Source: Neisseriaceae bacterium CLB008 (GTDB lineage Bacteria > Pseudomonadota > Gammaproteobacteria > Burkholderiales > Neisseriaceae). From it: a stretch of 64,000 nt of DNA. A model generated the notes under the pieces. It searched no databases. It was not told where the DNA came from and saw only the letters and a program-made list of their open reading frames with translations. Both the position numbers and the translations under genes were made by a program. The stretch covers positions 744,001-808,000 of the forward strand of contig CP166133.1 of the NCBI GenBank assembly GCA_041228285.1, written 5' to 3'. Below are positions 8,967 to 17,833 of this stretch, piece after piece. Position 1 is the stretch's first letter. Each line of letters opens with the position of its first letter.

Positions 8967-9536
8967 TTAAGCTTTTGGTAAAGTGACGCCTACTTGGCCC
9001 ATGTATTTGCCGCTACGGTCTTTGTATGAGGTTTCGCACATTTCATCGCTCTCAAAGAACAAGACTTGAGCCACGCCTTCACCGGCGTAAATTTTGGCCG
9101 GTAGGGGGGTGGTGTTGGAAAATTCTAGGGTCACATAGCCTTCCCATTCTGGTTCGAAAGGGGTGACGTTGACGATGATGCCGCAGCGCGCATAGGTTGA
9201 TTTACCTAGGCACACCGTTAAAACGTTACGCGGAATGCGGAAGTATTCTACGGTGCGGGCTAAGGCAAATGAATTGGGTGGAATAATGCAATAATCATCT
9301 TCCACTTCCACAAAGTTGCGGGTGTCAAAGTTTTTTGGGTCAACAATGGTGCTGTTGATGTTGGTGAAAATCTTAAATTCACGCGCACAGCGGATGTCGT
9401 AGCCATAGCTAGACGTACCGTAAGAAATGATCCGCTCACCGTCGGCAGAGGTCTTGACTTGCTTGGGCTCAAAAGGCTCAATCATGCCCTCGTTTTCGGC
9501 CATGCGGCGGATCCATTTATCCGATTTAATGCTCAT
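8967..9536 (-). CDS. dcd: dCTP deaminase
   Basis: Deaminates dCTP to dUTP for dTMP synthesis; cytosolic homotrimer. Normal length at 189 residues, starting [19 protein letters not shown]. It contains [13 protein letters not shown], the active-site region [20 protein letters not shown] (about residues 111-130, with the conserved Arg and Glu), and EGVAQVLFF. It is 16 bases after rdgC and probably the last gene of a six-gene operon starting with rpe. It fits functionally with the nearby ribonucleotide reductase genes. Confidence 0.97.
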   Translation of the reverse strand: MSIKSDKWIRRMAENEGMIEPFEPKQVKTSADGERIISYGTSSYGYDIRCAREFKIFTNINSTIVDPKNFDTRNFVEVEDDYCIIPPNSFALARTVEYFRIPRNVLTVCLGKSTYARCGIIVNVTPFEPEWEGYVTLEFSNTTPLPAKIYAGEGVAQVLFFESDEMCETSYKDRSGKYMGQVGVTLPKA

Positions 9537-9552
9537 TGATGTTGTTCCCTGG

Positions 9553-10452
9553 TTATTTTTGTAAGCCGCCTAAGTGTACCACTAACTCGTCTAGCATCGC
9601 ACCTAAGCTTTCAATCATGATGATTTGGCTGGCAACGGTCAGACTGGCCATGTCATCGCCGTGTTCGCTGGCTTCATCTTGTAGTACGTCTAGGTATTGA
9701 ATGCGTTTTAATGCAAAGTCTTGGGTGAGGACGAAGCGAATGCGTTCTTGCCACACCAAGCCTAGCTGGGTCACGATTTTACCGTTTTTGACGTGATTAA
9801 TCACTTCTTCTTCGGTTAAATCTTGCTTAGAAATGCGCACGGTTGGGGCGGTTTCGCCGGTGCCCTTTAGTTCGCAGTCGCTGTCCAGTTCAAACTGGCC
9901 TTCGGCCGCACCTTGCAGTAGCCAGTTGGTCATTACGGTGCTGGGCGACAGCTCGGTGTTGGGTAAGGTGGCTTCTAGGCCGCCTAGGGCTTGGCGAATT
10001 TTGCTCAACAGGGCTTCAGCTTTGTTGGCGGTGGCGCTGTTGATGATTAAATAGCCACGGTCGTAGTCAAAAATGGCCTGGCTACGGCTGCTCTTGGTGA
10101 AGGCGCGCGGCAGTAAGTCGTCGGTGATCTGTTCTTTTAAGGCCATTTTTTCTTTACGGCCGATAGAGCGGGCTTCTTCTTGCTCAATCAGGGTGATTTT
10201 TTCATCTAAGATGTCTTTGATGACGGCGCTGGGCAAGACTTTTTCTTCTTTTTTGAGGGCCACGCGATGGCTGTTGTTGGCGCTGAACACCAAGGCTTCA
10301 TCAAAACTAACGGCTGGGGCAAACCCTTCGGTGAACCAATCTAGGCCCATGCAGGGCGCAAAGGCGGCTTCGGCTAGGGCTTTGTTGATCTGCTCAATTT
10401 CTGGCAAATTGTTTTTATTCAGTGGGTAAAAAGAAATTTGTTTAAACCACAT
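9553..10452 (-). CDS. rdgC: Recombination-associated protein RdgC
   Basis: DNA-binding ring protein that modulates RecA activity, nucleoid-associated, 299 residues, usual length. It starts [13 protein letters not shown], which is the family N-terminus; ATG 10452 is preceded by GGAG at nine bases. A longer reading frame upstream to 10647 runs through the end of recX and lacks support. It contains [20 protein letters not shown] (about residues 114-133), [15 protein letters not shown], and a C-terminus ending VVHLGGLQK. It follows recX, another RecA modulator, which supports a shared recombination-control role. Confidence 0.96.
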   Translation of the reverse strand: MWFKQISFYPLNKNNLPEIEQINKALAEAAFAPCMGLDWFTEGFAPAVSFDEALVFSANNSHRVALKKEEKVLPSAVIKDILDEKITLIEQEEARSIGRKEKMALKEQITDDLLPRAFTKSSRSQAIFDYDRGYLIINSATANKAEALLSKIRQALGGLEATLPNTELSPSTVMTNWLLQGAAEGQFELDSDCELKGTGETAPTVRISKQDLTEEEVINHVKNGKIVTQLGLVWQERIRFVLTQDFALKRIQYLDVLQDEASEHGDDMASLTVASQIIMIESLGAMLDELVVHLGGLQK

Positions 10453-10498
10453 AGGGGGCGGCTCCATTAAAAGGTTATCAGTAGGGTGTGCAACCCTG

Positions 10499-11002
10499 TT
10501 AGTCTTCCTCAGACCAGTCATCCCAGGCGCTGATGGCCTTGTTGACGAGGTCAAAATCAAACCCACGATAGGCCAAAAAGCGCATTTGTTTGTGCTTGTC
10601 GGCCAGAGATTCAGGCGGTTTCTTGAATTTTTTACGCACGGCGGCAATGGCCGTGCTCAATTCTACCTCAGCAGCAGGGCGAAACTGTTGAAATAGATCA
10701 GCCTCGATGCCTTTTTGCTTGAGGCTTTCTTGTAGGCGCCGAGAGCCATATTGCTGGCTTTTGGCATTGATGAAGGATTCCACATAGCGTTCGTCCGACT
10801 GCCAATTGAGGTCGGCAAACTCGGTCAAAATGGCCTCAACTTCGGTTTCATGCTGGGTGAGGGCTTCGGCTAGCGCAAACTCATCGGCCTCTTCTGGCGG
10901 CTGATGCGCTTGCATGAGCTTTTTTTTGAGTTCGGTGCGGCTGTACTCGCGCCGAGACAAGAGGTCTAAGGCGCGGGCTTTTAACGATTTTTGTGGCCGC
11001 AT
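10499..11002 (-). CDS. recX: Regulatory protein RecX
   Basis: Small helical protein that binds RecA filaments and limits recombinase activity, 167 residues. It has three-helix repeats including ARALDLLSRREYSRTELKKK (residues ~9-28), NWQSDERYVESFI and the final RFLAYRGFDFDLVNKAIS. Its start overlaps the gph stop by one base (TAATG), indicating translational coupling. recX is often next to recA; here it is with rdgC and no recA is in the window. Confidence 0.94.
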   Translation of the reverse strand: MRPQKSLKARALDLLSRREYSRTELKKKLMQAHQPPEEADEFALAEALTQHETEVEAILTEFADLNWQSDERYVESFINAKSQQYGSRRLQESLKQKGIEADLFQQFRPAAEVELSTAIAAVRKKFKKPPESLADKHKQMRFLAYRGFDFDLVNKAISAWDDWSEED

Positions 11003-11703
11003 TAATGTTTGACTTCGGTCGGGTGTAGATAGTCGTAGAGCTGAGTCAGTTTTTCGATCACCAAATTGGGTTTGGTGGCGTCGCTTTGGCTCAGCTCATA
11101 CATGTCTTCATAGCCATAGTTGACCCCAATGACGGGCGTGCCGGCGGCTTTGGCGGCCATGATGTCGTTGCCTGAGTCACCCACCATCACCAGCTGCTCT
11201 GGTGCAATGTTCAATACTTCACAGGCGTGGATCAAAGGCAGCGCACTGGGTTTCTTTTCGGGTAGGGTGTCGCCACCGATGATGAGGCTGAAGTAGTCGC
11301 TCATGCCCAAATCGTTGATGGCCTTGATCGCAAAGCGCTCGCTTTTATTGGTGATCACCACCAATGGATAGCCTTCGCTTTTTAATAGCTCTAGGCCAGT
11401 CAACACGTTGGGGTAGATCTGGGTATGGTCGGTTAAGTGGGCATAGTAATACTGAATGAACAAGGTAAAGCCTTGTTGCCATTGCTCACTATCGGCTTGG
11501 CCAGCAGGACTGTCGGTGAGACAGCGGTGCACTAGGGTGCTGATGCCATCGCCCACGTAGGCTTCCACTGTGGCCTGGGCCAGAGTCGGCAGGCCCAGTT
11601 CGGCGCGCATGTGGTTGGCGGCGGCGGCGAGGTCGGCCACGGAATCAATTAAGGTGCCATCTAAATCAAAGGCAAAGGCCTTAATGGTTACGGCTTCAGT
11701 CAT
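11002..11703 (-). CDS. gph: Phosphoglycolate phosphatase
   Basis: HAD-superfamily phosphatase that removes 2-phosphoglycolate arising from oxidative DNA damage or oxygenase side reactions; cytosolic. From ATG 11703 it has 233 residues. HAD motif I is FDLDGTLIDS with both aspartates (about residues 11-14), motif II is VVITNKSERF, and motif IV is MVGDSGNDIMAAKAAG. The start overlaps the upstream dehydrogenase gene by eight bases; an earlier in-frame start at 11742 lies deeper inside that gene and lacks homology. It lies downstream of rpe, a gph-rpe pairing common in Proteobacteria. Confidence 0.94.
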   Translation of the reverse strand: MTEAVTIKAFAFDLDGTLIDSVADLAAAANHMRAELGLPTLAQATVEAYVGDGISTLVHRCLTDSPAGQADSEQWQQGFTLFIQYYYAHLTDHTQIYPNVLTGLELLKSEGYPLVVITNKSERFAIKAINDLGMSDYFSLIIGGDTLPEKKPSALPLIHACEVLNIAPEQLVMVGDSGNDIMAAKAAGTPVIGVNYGYEDMYELSQSDATKPNLVIEKLTQLYDYLHPTEVKH

Positions 11704-12433
11704 CTGCAAGCTTTCGAATGTCAACAACGGCTTCGCTGCCAAAAGCAGGCGATGCCAGATAGGATAAAATGGCCTGGGCCACGTCTTTAGGTTCGCTCAG
11801 GGCGGCATTGTCCTTAAGGGCAATGAACTGGGCTAAATTAGGGAAGTCCGCTTCGTTCTGGGCGCGGATTTCGGCCTGCATGCCGGTGTTCACCACGCCA
11901 GGATAAAGAGCGACAGAGGCCAGCTCTGGATGCTCTTTTTGGACGATGCGGCTGAAGTGGTCGATGCCGGCCTTACTCGCGCCATAAACGCCCCAGCCGG
12001 GGTAGGGGTTGTGTGCTGCGCCTGATGAAATGTGCAATAACTTGCCGTGTTGTTCAGGCGGTAAATGCTGAATAAAGGCATTGCTGAGCAAGATCGGCGC
12101 GGTGAGGTTCAGGTGTAAGGCAGAGGCCACGGCTGACTCTGGATAGTTGCCGCTGATGGCCATAGGGGCTACGGTGCCCGCATTGTTGATCAACACCACG
12201 GTGTCTAAGCCAAAGGGAGCAAAAAAGGCCAGTGCCTGCTGAATCAGTGCGGTGGCGTCAAAGTGTTGGCTTAAGTCGGCGGATGCGCCTCGGTATAGCG
12301 GGTGTTCGACGTCGATTAAGCGGCGCGCAATGCCAAAAACCGGCGCTTGCTGCGCCAATAGTTGGCTGACAAATTCGGCGCCGATGCCTTGGCTGACGCC
12401 GGTGACGATGTAGGCGGTTTTGGCAATGTTCAT
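11696..12433 (-). CDS. SDR family NAD(P)-dependent oxidoreductase (sepiapterin/benzil reductase-like)
   Basis: Short-chain dehydrogenase, 245 residues. It has the cofactor motif YIVTGVSQGIGAEF (residues ~8-21), the NNAG element at about 84-87, catalytic Ser in HISSGAA and the Tyr/Lys pair in YGASKAG. The layout resembles sepiapterin or benzil reductases (YueD-like), which act on dicarbonyls, but the substrate cannot be told from sequence. It is inserted between rpe and gph with three bases after rpe and an overlap into gph, so it is part of the operon. Confidence 0.88.
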   Translation of the reverse strand: MNIAKTAYIVTGVSQGIGAEFVSQLLAQQAPVFGIARRLIDVEHPLYRGASADLSQHFDATALIQQALAFFAPFGLDTVVLINNAGTVAPMAISGNYPESAVASALHLNLTAPILLSNAFIQHLPPEQHGKLLHISSGAAHNPYPGWGVYGASKAGIDHFSRIVQKEHPELASVALYPGVVNTGMQAEIRAQNEADFPNLAQFIALKDNAALSEPKDVAQAILSYLASPAFGSEAVVDIRKLADD

Positions 12434-12436
12434 GGC

Positions 12437-13120
12437 TTAGGCCTTAACAGTGGCCAGCTCGGCGTTCATGGCGTCAATCACGGCCTTGTAGTCTGGCTGG
12501 CCAAAAATCGCGCTGCCGGCCACAAAGGTGTCGGCACCAGCGGCGGCGACGGCGGCAATATTGTCGATTTTGATGCCGCCGTCGACTTCGATGGCGATGC
12601 GATGGCCGGTACGCTCAAAGTGAGCATCGGTCATGCGCTTAGTCTGTTTGATTTTTTCTAGGGTGTGGGGGATAAAGCTTTGGCCACCGAAGCCTGGGTT
12701 TACCGACATCAATAAAATCATGTCTAGCTTGTCCAGCACGTGTTCTACTTCGTTTAGGCCTGCGGCTGGATTCAGTACGAGGCCAGCCTGACAGCCTTGG
12801 TCTTTGATCAGGCTGAGGCTGCGATCAACGTGGCGGCTCGCGGCAGGGTGGAAGGTGATGATGTTGGCGCCGGCTTGGGCGAAGGACTGAATCAAGGCGT
12901 CAACGGGCTCAACCATGAGGTGAACGTCCATCGGTACGGTGGCGTAAGGCTTTAAGGCTTCACAAATCATGGGGCCAAAAGTGAGGTTGGGTACGTAATG
13001 ATTGTCCATCACATCGAAGTGAATCAGGCTGGCACCTGCGTCGATGACGCGGCTAACGTCGGCGCCTAGTTGGGCAAAATCGGCGGACAAAATGCTGGGG
13101 GCAATACGGTACATGGGCAT
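12437..13120 (-). CDS. rpe: Ribulose-phosphate 3-epimerase
   Basis: TIM-barrel metal enzyme interconverting ribulose 5-phosphate and xylulose 5-phosphate in the pentose phosphate pathway, cytosolic, 227 residues. Motifs are [28 protein letters not shown] (metal ligands), [19 protein letters not shown] and EVDGGI. ATG 13120 is chosen; a GTG one codon upstream and an ATG two codons downstream are alternatives, and the Shine-Dalgarno is weak. First gene of the tightly packed rpe-SDR-gph-recX-rdgC-dcd run. Confidence 0.96.
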   Translation of the reverse strand: MPMYRIAPSILSADFAQLGADVSRVIDAGASLIHFDVMDNHYVPNLTFGPMICEALKPYATVPMDVHLMVEPVDALIQSFAQAGANIITFHPAASRHVDRSLSLIKDQGCQAGLVLNPAAGLNEVEHVLDKLDMILLMSVNPGFGGQSFIPHTLEKIKQTKRMTDAHFERTGHRIAIEVDGGIKIDNIAAVAAAGADTFVAGSAIFGQPDYKAVIDAMNAELATVKA

Positions 13121-13190
13121 CACTTTGAGTCAGGTTAGGAATGGCTCCATTTTACCGTATTTGGCGGCACAAATGTACCGCCAAAACGAT

Positions 13191-13490
13191 TTAGGCGGTT
13201 TTGGTTTTTTGGGTGATGAAGCGCAGCAGGGTTAGGCCGATTAAAATCGCGCTGATGGACCAAGAAAGAAGACCGGTCATGCCTAGCGCAAGATTGACTT
13301 CGTTCGGGGTAATGAACAGATTACGCACCCAGGCGTAGGCAAATGCGCCCAGGTTAAGGACGGTTAGGCCGAACATCAGCATGCGCTTGTATTTGCTGGG
13401 TGCTAGGGTTTTGGCGTAGAGGTATAAGGCCAGCGCAGCAGGGGCGACGACCTGTAATAATAAGAGAAAGTCTTTGAGGGTAAGCGACAT
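13191..13490 (-). CDS. Small four-helix membrane protein, unknown function
   Basis: Unrecognised 99-residue hydrophobic protein. Roughly four hydrophobic stretches can be seen: FLLLLQVVAPAALALYLYA, MLMFGLTVLNLGAFAYAW, a moderately hydrophobic LALGMTGLLSWSIS, and AILIGLTLLRF, with a Lys-rich loop (APSKYKRM) and a Lys-rich tail. ATG 13490 has GGAG seven bases upstream, which excludes the longer in-frame reading. It follows yfaE by 120 bases on the same strand and may be cotranscribed. Inner membrane location is inferred. Confidence 0.7.
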   Translation of the reverse strand: MSLTLKDFLLLLQVVAPAALALYLYAKTLAPSKYKRMLMFGLTVLNLGAFAYAWVRNLFITPNEVNLALGMTGLLSWSISAILIGLTLLRFITQKTKTA

Positions 13491-13611
13491 ATTGGGCTCC
13501 TTGATGTTGTTTTTGTGGGATGAGGTCGGCCAAGTCAATGACGACAACTGTGTCTAAATCATAAACAGTTTAATCCAGTATGACTAGTCATAGGCCTGAA
13601 GGTTCCTTCAG

Positions 13612-13938
13612 TTACGGCGTCTTGCTGGTTCCGCCATCAAATAAATCAGGGATGAATAAGTCGGCTTGAACGTCGCCTAGGGTTTGCTTCAGCGGGACGT
13701 TGACGTGGATGTCTTCGGCTGGGGTGCAGCAGCAGGGCAGGATTTCACCCGCTTGGACAAACGCCAGCGGCGTTTGGTGATAGGTGACCGACCCAGACAG
13801 CAAGCGCGTGCGGCAGGCGCCGCAGTAGCCGCTACGGCACTGGTAGTCAATTTCGTGGCCGGTGCGTTCTAAGCCCTCAAGAAGGGTTTCCCCTTCGTTG
13901 AGGTCAAAAAAGCTGTCTTGGGTGGTGATGGTGGGCAT
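13612..13938 (-). CDS. yfaE: 2Fe-2S ferredoxin YfaE (ribonucleotide reductase cofactor maintenance)
   Basis: Plant-type [2Fe-2S] ferredoxin that keeps the NrdB diiron-tyrosyl radical active, 108 residues. Cluster cysteines are in CRSGYCGACRTRL (three Cys, about residues 34-42) and in LPCCC near residue 70. The start codon overlaps the nrdB stop by one base, the arrangement seen in E. coli nrdAB-yfaE. The C-terminal tail DLFIPDLFDGGTSKTP is a little longer than usual. Function follows from both family and position. Confidence 0.93.
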   Translation of the reverse strand: MPTITTQDSFFDLNEGETLLEGLERTGHEIDYQCRSGYCGACRTRLLSGSVTYHQTPLAFVQAGEILPCCCTPAEDIHVNVPLKQTLGDVQADLFIPDLFDGGTSKTP

Positions 13939-15068
13939 CAGAGCTCAAAGCTGTTGAAGTCGTCGCTGTTGATGTTGCCGTCAATTTGGCCGACGAGGTA
14001 GGAGCTGACCTCAACCTCTTGTGGCGCCACCTGAACGTTGTCAGAGGACAGCCAAGCGTTGATCCAAGGGATGGGGTTTTGGGTCACGCCAAACGCTGGC
14101 GTGAGGCCAACGGCCTGCATGCGTAGGTTGGTGATGTATTCCACATATTGGCTGAGGATGTCTTTATTCAAGCCGATCATTGAGCCGTCTTTAAACAAAT
14201 ATTCCGCCCATTCTTTTTCCTGCTCAGCAGCTTGTTTAAAGAGTTCGAAGCAGTCTTGCTCACACTCTTTGGCAATTTGGGCCATTTCAGGGTCGTCCTG
14301 GCCGCTGCGTAGAATGTTTAAAATGTGCTGCGTGCCGGTGAGGTGTAGCGCTTCGTCGCGGGCGATGAGGCGGATGATTTTGGCATTGCCTTCCATCAGG
14401 CGGCGCTCGGCAAACGCAAACGAGCAGGCGAAGCTGACGTAAAAGCGAATGGCCTCCAAAATGTTCACCGACATGATGCACATGTACAGCTTTTTCTTTA
14501 ATTCATACAGGTTCACCAATACTGCTTTGCCCTTGACGGTGTAGGTGCCTTCGCCTTGGGTTTGTAAAAGCTGGGTTGAGTGAATTAAATCATCGTAGTA
14601 TTCGGCGATGTCGTTGGCGCGCTTGATGATGAATTCATTGGCCACGATGTCGTCAAACACCACCGCAGGATCGTTGACGATGTTGCGGATGATGTGGGTA
14701 TAGGAGCGCGAGTGGATGGTTTCAGAGAACGACCAGGTTTCAATCCAGGTTTCCAGTTCAGGAATCGACACCAAGGGCAAGAGTGCTACGTTGGGGCTGC
14801 GGCCTTGAATCGAATCCAGCAGCGTTTGGTATTTTAGGTTGCTGATGAAAATGTGTTTTTCATGTTCAGGCAGGTTGCGATAGTCGGTGCGGTCTTGCGA
14901 TACGTCGACTTCTTCTGGGCGCCAGAAGAACGACAGCTGTTTTTCAATCAGTTTTTCAAAAATTTCATATTTTTGTTGGTCGTAACGGGCCACGTTAACG
15001 TTTTGGCCAAAGAACATGGGTTCTTTTAATTGGTCGTTTTGTTTTTGTGAGAATGTACTGTAAAGCAT
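13938..15068 (-). CDS. nrdB: Ribonucleotide reductase class Ia, beta subunit
   Basis: Small R2 subunit with the diiron centre and stable tyrosyl radical that drives NrdA, 376 residues, cytosolic. Metal and radical segments are visible in [16 protein letters not shown] (radical Tyr about residue 119), [19 protein letters not shown] and [17 protein letters not shown] 15068 starts MLYSTFSQ with GAGG upstream, matching the family; ten extra in-frame codons are discarded. Coupled to yfaE and 66 bases after nrdA, under the NrdR boxes at 17532-17579. Confidence 0.97.
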   Translation of the reverse strand: MLYSTFSQKQNDQLKEPMFFGQNVNVARYDQQKYEIFEKLIEKQLSFFWRPEEVDVSQDRTDYRNLPEHEKHIFISNLKYQTLLDSIQGRSPNVALLPLVSIPELETWIETWSFSETIHSRSYTHIIRNIVNDPAVVFDDIVANEFIIKRANDIAEYYDDLIHSTQLLQTQGEGTYTVKGKAVLVNLYELKKKLYMCIMSVNILEAIRFYVSFACSFAFAERRLMEGNAKIIRLIARDEALHLTGTQHILNILRSGQDDPEMAQIAKECEQDCFELFKQAAEQEKEWAEYLFKDGSMIGLNKDILSQYVEYITNLRMQAVGLTPAFGVTQNPIPWINAWLSSDNVQVAPQEVEVSSYLVGQIDGNINSDDFNSFEL

Positions 15069-15134
15069 GGCAACCTCAAGGTCAGATATTCGAAACAAAT
15101 GGCACGGGTAGGTGCCATTTGTTGGGGTGATTAA

Positions 15135-17435
15135 TTAAATTTTACACGCGCCGCCGGCACAGTCGTCGATGTCGTTTTGGGCATCGTCAGCACCGTCACG
15201 GGTGTTGTGGTAGTACAGGGTTTTGAGGCCGTATTTGTAAGCAGTTAACAAGTCTTTCAGCAACTGATTCATTGGGACCTTACCTTCAGGGAAGCGGTTC
15301 GGATCGTAGTTGGTGTTGGCCGAAATGGCTTGGTCAACAAATTTTTGCATGATGCCTACCAGTTTCAAATACCCTTGGTTGCTGCCCATTTGCCACAAGA
15401 GTTCGTATTGGTCTTTGAGGCGATCGTATTCAGGCACGACCTGTTTCAAAATGCCGTCTTTTGAAGCTTTAACCGTCACTAGGCCACGTGGTGGCTCAAT
15501 GCCATTGGTGGCATTGGAAATTTGGCTAGAGGTTTCTGACGGCATTAAGGCAGTCAAGGTAGAGTTGCGTAAGCCATGCTGTTTGATTTCTTGACGCAGG
15601 CCTTCCCAGTCCAAATGCAGCGGTTCTTGGCAGAAGGCATCCAGATCAGACTTATAGGTGTCGATCGGCAAAATGCCTTGGGCGTAGGTGGTTTCATTAA
15701 ATTTAGGACAGGCGCCAAACTCTTGCGCCAGCTTGCTAGAAGCTTTCAATAAGTAGTATTGAATGGCTTCAAAGGTTCTGTGGGTTAAGCCATTGGCGCT
15801 GTCGTCCGAGTAGCGTACGCCATTCTTGGCTAAGTAATAGGCAAAGTTAATAACGCCAATGCCTAGGGTACGGCGATTCATGGTGGCGTTATAAGCCGCT
15901 TTAATGGGGTAGTCTTGGTAGTCCAGGAGCGCATCCAAGGCACGAACCGCTAGATCGGATAGGCCTTCTAGTTCGTCTAGGTTTTTAATCGCGCCTAGGT
16001 TGAACGCAGACAGCGTGCACAGGGCGATTTCGCCTTCTTCATCATTGATGTCGTTCAATGGTTTAGTGGGCAAGGCAATTTCCAAGCACAGATTGCTTTG
16101 GCGTACAGGTGCCACGCGTGGATCAAATGGGCTATGGGTGTTGCAATGGTCTACGTTTTGAATGTAGATGCGGCCAGTGCTGGCACGCTCTTGCATCATC
16201 AATGAGAACAGTTCAGACGCCTTGATGCTGCGTTTGCGAATGCTGTCGTCTTGCTCGTACTGGGTGTACAGGCGCTCGAAGGTTTCTTGATCTTCAAAGA
16301 AGGCGTCGTATAGGCCAGGTACGTCGGCTGGTGAGAACAAGGTGATGTTCTGGTTTTTCAGGAAGCGCTCATACATGGTGCGGTTGATTTGTACGCCGTA
16401 ATCCATATGACGCACGCGGTTTTCTTCCACGCCACGGTTGTTTTTTAACACTAATAGCGATTCAACCTCTAGGTGCCACATTGGGTAGAAGAGCGTTGCT
16501 GCGCCGCCACGAACGCCGCCTTGTGAGCAGCATTTAACCGCGGTTTGGAAGTGTTTGTAGAACGGAATACAGCCGGTGTGCTGGGCTTCGCCGCCGCGAA
16601 TCGGGCTGCCAACGGCGCGAATGCGGCCGGCGTTGATGCCGATGCCGGCGCGCTGCGACACGTAGCGCACGATGGCGCTGGTGGTGGCGTTGATGGAGTC
16701 AAGGCTGTCGCCGCACTCAATCAACACGCATGAGCTGAACTGGCGTGAAGGGGTACGCACACCGGCCATAATGGGCGTGGGTAAAGAAATTTTAAACAAT
16801 GAGATGGCGTCGTAAAAATCTTTCACGTATTGCAAGCGCGTGCTGGCTGGGTATTTAGCAAACAGGCAAACGGCCACCAGCATGTACAAATACTGTGGGC
16901 TCTCAAAAATTTCGTGGGTCACGCGGTTTTGCACCAGATACTTGCCTTCAAGCTGCTTCACCGCGGCGTAAGAGAAGGTCATGTCGCGCCAGTGGTCAAT
17001 GTGATCGTTTAATTCATTGAGCTCGGCTTCGCTGTAATCGCGCAAAATATGGGTGTCGTATTTGCCGGCGGCGGTGAGCTTGGTCACGTGATCAAATAGT
17101 TTCGGCGGTTCAAACTGGCCGTAAGCTTTTTTGCGCAGGTGGAAAATGGCCAAGCGGGCTGCGAGGTACTGGTAGTCAGGCGCCTCTTCAGAAATTAAAT
17201 CGGCCGCGGCTTTGATGATGGTTTCGTGGATGTCGTCGGTGCGAATGCCATCGTAAAATTGGATTTGGGAACGCAGTTCAACCAAAGAAACCGATACGTT
17301 ATTTAATCCTTCGGCAGCCCAAGTGATGACTTTATGGATTTTGTCCAATTCAATGGGTTCTTTTCGGCCATCGCGTTTGGTAACAAAAATGGGGTTACCA
17401 GAGGTTTTTTGTTTGTCTAACACTGTATCGGTCAT
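15135..17435 (-). CDS. nrdA: Ribonucleotide reductase class Ia, alpha subunit
   Basis: Catalytic R1 subunit reducing ribonucleoside diphosphates to deoxy forms; 766 residues, cytosolic. The N-terminal ATP-cone is VTKRDGRKEPIELDKIHK (about 18-36). The barrel contains PTPIMAGVRTP, SSCVLIECGDSLDSI, the active-site Cys region NLCLEIALPTKP, and GFD-type SSQISNATNGIEPPRG. The C-terminal thioredoxin-accepting Cys pair is in DDCAGGACKI. First gene of nrdA-nrdB-yfaE. Two NrdR boxes about 100-145 bases upstream predict repression by NrdR when dATP is plentiful. Confidence 0.97.
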   Translation of the reverse strand: MTDTVLDKQKTSGNPIFVTKRDGRKEPIELDKIHKVITWAAEGLNNVSVSLVELRSQIQFYDGIRTDDIHETIIKAAADLISEEAPDYQYLAARLAIFHLRKKAYGQFEPPKLFDHVTKLTAAGKYDTHILRDYSEAELNELNDHIDHWRDMTFSYAAVKQLEGKYLVQNRVTHEIFESPQYLYMLVAVCLFAKYPASTRLQYVKDFYDAISLFKISLPTPIMAGVRTPSRQFSSCVLIECGDSLDSINATTSAIVRYVSQRAGIGINAGRIRAVGSPIRGGEAQHTGCIPFYKHFQTAVKCCSQGGVRGGAATLFYPMWHLEVESLLVLKNNRGVEENRVRHMDYGVQINRTMYERFLKNQNITLFSPADVPGLYDAFFEDQETFERLYTQYEQDDSIRKRSIKASELFSLMMQERASTGRIYIQNVDHCNTHSPFDPRVAPVRQSNLCLEIALPTKPLNDINDEEGEIALCTLSAFNLGAIKNLDELEGLSDLAVRALDALLDYQDYPIKAAYNATMNRRTLGIGVINFAYYLAKNGVRYSDDSANGLTHRTFEAIQYYLLKASSKLAQEFGACPKFNETTYAQGILPIDTYKSDLDAFCQEPLHLDWEGLRQEIKQHGLRNSTLTALMPSETSSQISNATNGIEPPRGLVTVKASKDGILKQVVPEYDRLKDQYELLWQMGSNQGYLKLVGIMQKFVDQAISANTNYDPNRFPEGKVPMNQLLKDLLTAYKYGLKTLYYHNTRDGADDAQNDIDDCAGGACKI

Positions 17436-17531
17436 GATGGCGCTCTTTCTTTGGTGATAAATTGTAAAAATAAATAAGGCGTTAAATACACAATCTAAGC
17501 CAACAGGATAACGGGGGCGTGGGTTGAATGA

Positions 17532-17579
17532 ACACTAGGTAATGTGTTTTTTTTTAGCCCACAACACAATATCGAGTGA
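17532..17579 (-). promoter_or_regulatory. Paired NrdR boxes upstream of nrdA
   Basis: ACACTAGGTAATGTGT (17532-17547) and ACACAATATCGAGTGA (17564-17579) each match the 16-base NrdR consensus ACACWATATATWGTGT at 13 positions by my count. They are offset by 32 bases, three helical turns, which is the spacing described for NrdR-controlled nrd operons. This is strong positional evidence for repression by NrdR, whose gene is not in the window. Confidence 0.8.
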
Positions 17580-17833
17580 TTCTACCCCATGAGGCGCGTG
17601 TTGGAAATATTGACTTTTGTCGTTGACTAGGGGTGATGTTGCCCATGCCCATAGAATAGCCCGAGTTTAGTTAGGTTTATTGCTTTATTTGATGCCAAAA
17701 GAATAATAAATTAACTTTTTAGGATGCGCACAAATGTGTCAGTCACGGTAAATATATCAGACAGGACGCTTTTTTTTTACTGAATAGACAGCAATGGCGT
17801 TATACTTCTAAGGTTTACTTATTAATATGTGAG
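17580..17833. other. Divergent spacer between nrdA and uraA
   Basis: A/T-rich spacer. TATACT at 17801-17806, about 28 bases before the uraA start, is a plausible -10 for uraA; the best -35 (TTTACT, 17776) is at a long spacing. Nothing else recognisable. Confidence 0.4.
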
